Program-made: the position numbers and the translations under genes | In this document: positions 59,190 through 64,000 of the stretch, one piece after another | Numbering within the stretch: the stretch's first letter is position 1 | Layout: every line of letters begins with the position of its first letter | Notes under the pieces: model-generated | Database searches by the model: none | Told to the model about the DNA's origin: nothing | The model's input: only the letters and a program-made list of their open reading frames with translations | Assembly: GCA_040882845.1 (NCBI GenBank) | Contig: JBBEAM010000001.1 | Location: 1 to 64,000, forward strand | DNA length: 64,000 nt | Source: JBBEAM01 sp040882845 | GTDB taxonomy: Bacteria > Pseudomonadota > Alphaproteobacteria > Kiloniellales > DSM-21159 | Reading direction: 5' to 3'

Positions 59190-59854
59190 CAGCCCTGGCC
59201 GCGCAGCCGGCGGATGTTCTCGGCGTAGCTGCCGGGCCCGCCCGCGAAGCTCGAGGTTCCGGCGACCAGGACGTCGGCGCCGGCCGAGATCGCATCGCGC
59301 GCCGTCTCGACGGTGATTCCGCCGTCGATCTCCAGGTCGATGTCGCGGCCGCTGTCGTCGATCTTGCGGCGCAGTACCTCAAGTTTCTTCAGCGCCGAGG
59401 GGATGAAGGCCTGGCCCCCGAAACCCGGATTGACGCTCATCACCAGGATCAGGTCGAGCTCCTCGAGCACGGCGTCGACGCTGTCGGCCGGGGTTGCCGG
59501 GTTGAGCACCAGCCCCGCCTTCTTGCCGTGCGCCTTGATCAGCTGCACCGTACGGTGGACGTGCGGTCCGGCTTCGGGATGGAAGGAGATGATGTCGGCC
59601 CCGGCCTCGGCGAAGCCGGCGATGAAGGGGTCGACCGGCGCGATCATCAGATGCACGTCGAAAGGCAGACTGGAATGCGGCCGTAGCGCGGAGACCACCT
59701 GCGGGCCGAAGGTGATGTTGGGGACGAAGTGCCCGTCCATCACGTCGAGGTGGATGTAGTCGGCGCCGGCCTCGGCGATCGCACGGAGGTCCTCACCCAG
59801 ACGGGCGAAGTCGGCGGCGAGCATGGAGGGGGCGACGCGAATCGGCTGCTGCAT
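59189..59854 (-). CDS. rpe: Ribulose-phosphate 3-epimerase
   Basis: 221-residue TIM-barrel enzyme of the pentose-phosphate pathway interconverting ribulose-5-P and xylulose-5-P. The signatures APSMLAADFARLG, YIHLDVMDGHFVPNITFGP (metal ligands H35, D37), LVMSVNPGFGGQAF and LEIDGGI are complete. It lies between rsmB (23 bp gap) and the heparinase gene. Confidence 0.97.
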   Translation of the reverse strand: MQQPIRVAPSMLAADFARLGEDLRAIAEAGADYIHLDVMDGHFVPNITFGPQVVSALRPHSSLPFDVHLMIAPVDPFIAGFAEAGADIISFHPEAGPHVHRTVQLIKAHGKKAGLVLNPATPADSVDAVLEELDLILVMSVNPGFGGQAFIPSALKKLEVLRRKIDDSGRDIDLEIDGGITVETARDAISAGADVLVAGTSSFAGGPGSYAENIRRLRGQG

Positions 59855-59877
59855 CCGCTTTAGGTATCAGCAAGCCC

Positions 59878-61242
59878 CTAAGCCTTCAAGCGCAGGCGGC
59901 AGGCATAGAAGCCGTCGATCCCGCCGGACTCGGCGAGATGGCAGGGTAAAGTCCGCAGATCGCCGGCCGGGCTCAGCCAGGGGCGCAGCAGGTCGAGGCC
60001 CTGCGCGAAGCAGGCCGCGCCCTCCGCCGCGGCGCTGTCGGCGGCCTCCGCGCTCAGCAATTCCTCGGGCTGGACCGGAATCCGCTCGACCCGGCCGCTG
60101 GCGAGCAGCGCTTCGATCCGCGCCGCTCCCTCCTCGGGCTGCAGGGAGCAGACCGCGTAGACCAAGAGCCCGCCTGGCTTGAGCATCTCCAGGGCGGCGG
60201 CGAGCAGAGCGTCCTGGGTCGCGGTCAGTGCGGCGACGTCCTCCGGCGTCTTGAGCCAGGCGATGTCGGGATGGCGGCGCAGAGTGCCGCTGGCGCTGCA
60301 GGGCGCGTCGAGCAGGATGGCGTCGGCGGGCTCCTGCGGCCGCCAGGTCCGGGCGTCGGCGGCGACGGTCTCGGCGGCCAGGCCGAGGCGCTGTAGATTT
60401 TCCGTGACCAGGGCGAGGCGCGCCTCGGAAAGGTCGACGGCGGTGACCCGGGCGCCGGCGGCGGCGAGCTGCGCGGTCTTGCCGCCGGGCGCGGCGCAGA
60501 GGTCGATCACCCGCTGGCCCTCGAGCGGCTGCAGCAGCCGTGCCGGCAGGGCGGCGGCGGCATCCTGCACCCACCAGGCGCCCTCGGCATAGCCGGGCAG
60601 ACGGCGCACGTCGCCGGCGCCGGATTGCAGGCGCAGCGAACCGCTCGGCAGCAGGGTGGCGTCCAGGGGCTCGAGCCACTCCGCGGGTGCGCCGCGCGGG
60701 GTCAGGTCGAGCGGCGGCTCTTGCAGGCTGGCCTGGGCGATTGCGGCGGCGGTCTCGGCCCCATAGGCGGCTTCCCAGGACTCCCGGAGCCAGCCGGGCA
60801 GGTTCAGCCGGGCGGCGTCCTGGGTTTCCAGGATCGCCTCGCCCTCGCGTCCGAGGCGGCGCAGCACCGCGTTGAGCAGGCCCTTGAAGTTGCCGAGCTT
60901 CTGGCGCTGGGCGAGGTCGAGGGCGGTGCTGACCGCGGCGTGGGGCGGGGTCTGCAGGAACAGCAGCTGCGCCGCCGCCAGGCGCATCAGATTCTGCAGC
61001 CGCGCCAGATCGGGCTTCAGCGGCTTGTCGAGCAGGCTGTCCAGCGCGGCGTCGATCTGCCCCAGGCGGCGCAGCGTGGTGGCGGTCAGCATCCGCACGA
61101 AGGCGCGGTCGCGCCCCGACAGCCGGGCCAGCGCCGCATGCTCGGCGAAGGCCAGATCGAGCGGGCGGCGGCGCAGCAGCACCGAATCGAGCAATTGCCA
61201 GGCGATCAGGCGGCTATCGGGGGTCTGTCGGGTTTCGTTCAT
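59878..61242 (-). CDS. rsmB: 16S rRNA (cytosine(967)-C(5))-methyltransferase RsmB
   Basis: 454 residues. The N-terminal NusB-like domain (about 1-150) is followed by the SAM domain with VIDLCAAPGGKTAQLAA (motif I), DAILLDAPCSASGTLRRHPDIAW (motif IV, first Cys) and LVYAVCSLQPEEG (motif VI, nucleophile Cys). Methylates C967 of 16S rRNA. It is 83 bp downstream of htpX. Confidence 0.95.
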   Translation of the reverse strand: MNETRQTPDSRLIAWQLLDSVLLRRRPLDLAFAEHAALARLSGRDRAFVRMLTATTLRRLGQIDAALDSLLDKPLKPDLARLQNLMRLAAAQLLFLQTPPHAAVSTALDLAQRQKLGNFKGLLNAVLRRLGREGEAILETQDAARLNLPGWLRESWEAAYGAETAAAIAQASLQEPPLDLTPRGAPAEWLEPLDATLLPSGSLRLQSGAGDVRRLPGYAEGAWWVQDAAAALPARLLQPLEGQRVIDLCAAPGGKTAQLAAAGARVTAVDLSEARLALVTENLQRLGLAAETVAADARTWRPQEPADAILLDAPCSASGTLRRHPDIAWLKTPEDVAALTATQDALLAAALEMLKPGGLLVYAVCSLQPEEGAARIEALLASGRVERIPVQPEELLSAEAADSAAAEGAACFAQGLDLLRPWLSPAGDLRTLPCHLAESGGIDGFYACRLRLKA

Positions 61243-61325
61243 CGTCCGTGGTCTAACGGCTGCGGTGATAAAAAAACAGCGGGAAGATGAAATCCCTGCC
61301 GCGGGCAGCGCGGCTGTTTATCGGC

Positions 61326-62243
61326 TCAGCCCCAGGGCCCGCGCTCGCCGCCGGACTCCGGGAGGATCGACTCGCCGCGAGCCGTGGCCGTCGCGCGGTC
61401 TTGGGTCATCTCCCCGGCCATGTCCTTCAGCCGGGCGATACGTTCGGCGGTCTTGGGGTGGGTCGAAAACAGACCGTCGAGCTTCTGCGTGTGCAGCGGA
61501 TTGATGATGAAGATGTGGGCCGAAGCGGGATTTTCCTCGGCTTCGCGGTTGTCGATGCCGCGCGAGCCGCGCTCCAGCTTCTCCAGCGCGGAAGCGAGCC
61601 ACAGCGGCTGGCCGGAGATCTCCGCGCCACCCCGGTCGGCGCCGTACTCGCGGGTGCGCGAGATCGCCATCTGCACCAGAGCGGCGGCGAAGGGCGCCAG
61701 GAACATCAGGGCGATGGTGCCGATCAGGCCGAGCGGATTGTTGCGGTTGCCGCCGAAGAACAGGGCGAAGTTCGCCAGCATTCCGATCGCTCCAGCGAGC
61801 ACCGCGGTCACCGTCATGATCAGGGTATCGCGGTTGCGCACATGCGCCAGCTCGTGCGCCATCACCCCGGCCACTTCCTCGCGGCTGAGGTGCAGCAGCA
61901 GGCCGGTGGTCGCAGCCACGGCGGCATTCTCGGGATTGCGGCCGGTGGCAAAGGCGTTGGGCTGCGGGTTGTCGACGATGTAGGTGCGGGGCATCGGCAG
62001 GCCGGCGCGCTGCGCCAGATCGGCGACGATGCCGTGGAACTCCGGCGCGCTGCGGGCATCGACCTCGCGCGCCTTGTACATCTTCAAAACCAGCTTGTCG
62101 GCGTTCCAGTAGGCGAAGCCGTTCATCGCTATCGCCGCGCCCAAGGCGATGAGGATTCCCATCTCGCCGGCGAGCAGAAAGCCGACGACCAGGAAGATCG
62201 CCGTCATGGCGGCGAGAAGAAGTCCGGTGCGCAGCGTATTCAT
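61326..62243 (-). CDS. htpX: Protease HtpX (M48 family)
   Basis: 305-residue zinc metalloprotease of the inner membrane. Two N-terminal helices (about 8-45), the catalytic HELAH (H130, E131, H134), two further helices and the third ligand region SRTREYGADRGGAEISG are present, with INPLHTQKLDGLFSTHPKTAERIARL near the end. It degrades misfolded membrane proteins. First gene of the minus-strand row to purH. Confidence 0.96.
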   Translation of the reverse strand: MNTLRTGLLLAAMTAIFLVVGFLLAGEMGILIALGAAIAMNGFAYWNADKLVLKMYKAREVDARSAPEFHGIVADLAQRAGLPMPRTYIVDNPQPNAFATGRNPENAAVAATTGLLLHLSREEVAGVMAHELAHVRNRDTLIMTVTAVLAGAIGMLANFALFFGGNRNNPLGLIGTIALMFLAPFAAALVQMAISRTREYGADRGGAEISGQPLWLASALEKLERGSRGIDNREAEENPASAHIFIINPLHTQKLDGLFSTHPKTAERIARLKDMAGEMTQDRATATARGESILPESGGERGPWG

Positions 62244-62334
62244 CGTTGGGGTATCCGCGTAAGTTCTGTTGGCATATCAGGAAATTTGCGCCGCTTTTCA
62301 AGTAGCCCGGCGCCGGCGTCGAAGGGAGTTTATC

Positions 62335-63669
62335 TTGAAAGTCAGCGAATTAGGCGGCGCCGTCTTCTCCGTCCTCTGGGACGAGATCAGCGCGGTCCGC
62401 ACGGCTCTGTGGTTCCGGCCGACGGCCTTCTGCCTGCTCGCCATCCTTCTGGCGTTGCTCGTCGCCGCGGCGGACGACCTGCTGCCGAAGGCAGCGCTGT
62501 CCTGGCTGCCGGAGGTCGAGAAGCAAAGCCTGCACGACCTGTTGAGCCTGCTGACCCAGGGCATGCTGACCGTCTCCACGGTGACGCTGTCGGTGCTGAT
62601 GCTGGTGCTCAATCTCGCCGCCGGCCAGGCCTCGCCGCGCGCGGTGCCGGAGATGATGGCCGACGAGGTGACCCAGAACGCCCTCAGCTCCTTCCTCGCG
62701 ACCTTCGTCTTCTCCCTGACCGCGCTGATGCTGCTCGGGTTCGACGGAATCGAGGCGTCCGGGGTCTCGCTGACCTTCTTCTGCGCGCTGGCCTTGATCC
62801 TCAACGCGCTGCGCTATCTGGTGCAGTGGATCCATCACGTCGCCTCGGCGATGAAGATCAACCGGATTGTCAGCCGGGTGCATCGTCAGGCCCAGGAGGT
62901 GCTGTCGACCTATCTGGAGCAAGGCGAGGAAGAGGACGCGGGCGCGCCACGCAAAGGCAAAGGCAAGCCAGAGACGCTCCGCGCCAAGCAAAGCGGCTAC
63001 GTGCGCGTCGTCGATGCCGGGGAACTCGGCACCTTGGCCGAGGAGCACGCGCTGGTGCTGCAGCTCGCGGTCAAGGAAGGCGATTTCGTCCACCCTCATC
63101 GCCCGCTCCTGCAGGTCTGGGGCGTCGCACTCGACGGCGACGGGGAAGACGCCAGGGATCTGGCGGCGGCGCTGCGCCTCGCCGTGGTGGTCGACTACGA
63201 GCGCAGTCCGGAGAAGGATCCCCTGCTGGGGGTCGAGCTGCTGGCGGAGATCGCCAGCCGGGCGCTCTCCCCCGGGGTCAACGATCCCCAGACGGCGCTG
63301 GTCTGCCTCGATCACCTCGGCGGGCTGCTCGCCCAGGCGGCGGCGCTGCCGCCCGGGGATTACCCGCCGGCCTGCCCGGGGAAGGGCCGGGTGAAGCTGC
63401 TCCGCGTCGACTTCGCGGCGCTGCTGGAACGGGCGCTGCGCCCGGCGATGCGCGACGGCGCCGGCCAGGCGGAGGTGATCTGTCGGGTGATGACCGTGCT
63501 GGGCGATCTGGCGGAGACCGCGGATCCAGCCTATTACGATCTGCTTGCGGAGGAAGCGGCGCGGGCCGAGGCCTTCGGAAAGGCGGAGCTGATCCTGGAG
63601 CAGGACAGGAAGCTCCTCGCCAAGGGCGCCCAGGTGTTGCAGGAACGCATCGCGGCGCGGAAGTCTTGA
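62335..63669 (+). CDS. DUF2254 membrane protein
   Basis: 444 residues from TTG 62335, chosen because AGGGAG lies 6 nt upstream. Four helices within the first 190 residues are followed by a soluble domain. The segments TVSTVTLSVLMLVLNLAAGQASPRAVPEMM and ISTLLGVELLAEIASRALSPGVNDPQTA-like text (here VELLAEIASRALSPGVNDPQTA) are DUF2254 signatures. A highly charged spacer (EEEDAGAPRKGKGK) lies between the parts. Function unknown. Confidence 0.88.
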   Translation: MKVSELGGAVFSVLWDEISAVRTALWFRPTAFCLLAILLALLVAAADDLLPKAALSWLPEVEKQSLHDLLSLLTQGMLTVSTVTLSVLMLVLNLAAGQASPRAVPEMMADEVTQNALSSFLATFVFSLTALMLLGFDGIEASGVSLTFFCALALILNALRYLVQWIHHVASAMKINRIVSRVHRQAQEVLSTYLEQGEEEDAGAPRKGKGKPETLRAKQSGYVRVVDAGELGTLAEEHALVLQLAVKEGDFVHPHRPLLQVWGVALDGDGEDARDLAAALRLAVVVDYERSPEKDPLLGVELLAEIASRALSPGVNDPQTALVCLDHLGGLLAQAAALPPGDYPPACPGKGRVKLLRVDFAALLERALRPAMRDGAGQAEVICRVMTVLGDLAETADPAYYDLLAEEAARAEAFGKAELILEQDRKLLAKGAQVLQERIAARKS

Positions 63670-63700
63670 GCCCGGCGGCGGCGCGCGCCATATTCGGATC

Positions 63701-63949
63701 ATGAGCCTGGAGTTCAAGAGCCGCCGGCCCGCGCCGGCAAAGCCCGCCGCCAAGGCCCCTCAGCCCTCCGCCGCCGCGCGGAAGGAGGAGGCCGCGCGCC
63801 AGCGCGCCGCCGCCCACGCCGGCCAGGCGCTGAAGGACGCCCAGGCCGCCAAGCAGGCGCAGCGGGAAAAGGAGATCGGCGGGCCCGAGGGGCCGGAGCC
63901 GACCCGCTACGGCGACTGGGAACGCAAGGGCATCTGCTACGACTTCTAG
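63701..63949 (+). CDS. DUF1674 / SDHAF4-like succinate dehydrogenase assembly factor
   Basis: 82 residues. A disordered Ala/Lys/Pro-rich N-terminus leads to the conserved C-terminal block EIGGPEGPEPTRYGDWERKG followed by ICYDF, the DUF1674 signature. In mitochondria and alphaproteobacteria this family binds flavinylated SdhA and helps assemble complex II. It lies 31 bp after the DUF2254 gene. Confidence 0.93.
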   Translation: MSLEFKSRRPAPAKPAAKAPQPSAAARKEEAARQRAAAHAGQALKDAQAAKQAQREKEIGGPEGPEPTRYGDWERKGICYDF

Positions 63950-64000
63950 CGTCTTGACGCTTTTCGCAGGCTGCGGCTGACTGCCGGGTATGAACCGCCT

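Noticed and set aside
57217..59382. A 721-codon minus-strand frame across purH, heparinase and rpe.
   Set aside because: It runs in a different frame from three recognisable enzymes and has typical Arg/Ala/Pro-rich shadow composition.

Overview
The window is GC-rich chromosomal DNA of a Gram-negative alphaproteobacterium. Supporting evidence: a 16-strand-type porin, LolA, a ubiquinone hydroxylase of the UbiH/UbiL type, a 1,600-residue NAD-dependent glutamate dehydrogenase, an ScfR-type regulator beside isocitrate lyase, a glnK-amtB pair behind a sigma-54 promoter, and the htpX-rsmB-rpe-heparinase-purH block. I would guess a Rhodospirillales-like marine or halophilic lineage (Rhodovibrionaceae/Kiloniellaceae), but this is inference from gene content only. 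Genes are packed tightly, often with 1-4 bp overlaps. No intergenic stretch exceeds 300 bp. I see no rRNA, CRISPR array, insertion sequence or phage genes; there is one tRNA-Gly.

Layout. 1-9.2 kb: a porin cut by the window edge, PKHD hydroxylase, PLP-homeostasis protein, L,D-transpeptidase, alpha/beta hydrolase, orphan OmpR-type response regulator, MFS transporter, metallo-beta-lactamase-fold hydrolase coupled to a methyltransferase, and a six-helix membrane class III nucleotidyl cyclase. 9.2-13.8 kb: a peptide/nickel-type ABC importer (two permeases and a double ATPase, no binding protein) and a small membrane protein. 13.8-22.7 kb: the most unusual region. It holds four glycosyltransferases and a histidine phosphatase in a tight minus-strand operon, divergent from a 910-residue ABC-exporter-like protein and a stand-alone cyclic-nucleotide-binding protein. 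The ABC protein has every catalytic motif altered and about 290 extra residues inside its ATPase domain. 22.7-29 kb: exonuclease III, a class I amidotransferase-like hydrolase, sterol-desaturase-family protein, LolA and FtsK, VOC protein. 29-31 kb: glnK-amtB. 31-36 kb: ubiquinone hydroxylase, a truncated M24-peptidase remnant, DUF971, Trm112, LON-domain, CnoX-like and ProX-like proteins, and tRNA-Gly. 36-40.3 kb: MOT1 molybdate transporter, aspartyl-hydroxylase-like enzyme, a tiny lipoprotein behind an FNR-like box, MarC and CapA. 40.3-43.7 kb: isocitrate lyase with a small partner gene, divergent from an ScfR/RamB-type regulator. 43.7-47.4 kb: DUF421, DUF3095, hisI, folE, an IscU-like scaffold and a 36-residue membrane microprotein. 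47.5-55.8 kb: NAD-glutamate dehydrogenase, methyltransferase, MFS transporter, and a LysR regulator divergent from a small gene. 55.8-62.2 kb: htpX-rsmB-rpe-heparinase-purH, all on the minus strand. 62.3-64 kb: DUF2254 membrane protein and an SDHAF4-like DUF1674 protein.

How the parts fit. Nitrogen metabolism is represented by sigma-54-driven glnK-amtB and glutamate dehydrogenase. Acetate/short-chain acyl metabolism is represented by aceA and its likely regulator, with four repeated 9-bp boxes between them. The glycosyltransferase/ABC-like/cNMP-binding block could be a regulated surface-glycan or glycolipid system. The membrane cyclase at 7.8 kb is a possible, unproven, source of its second messenger.

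Three short genes were found by reading the sequence directly: a Trm112 protein (33268-33444), a 37-residue lipoprotein (38299-38412) and a 36-residue membrane protein (47244-47354). All start choices and family names come from inspecting the sequence by eye; no database search was possible.
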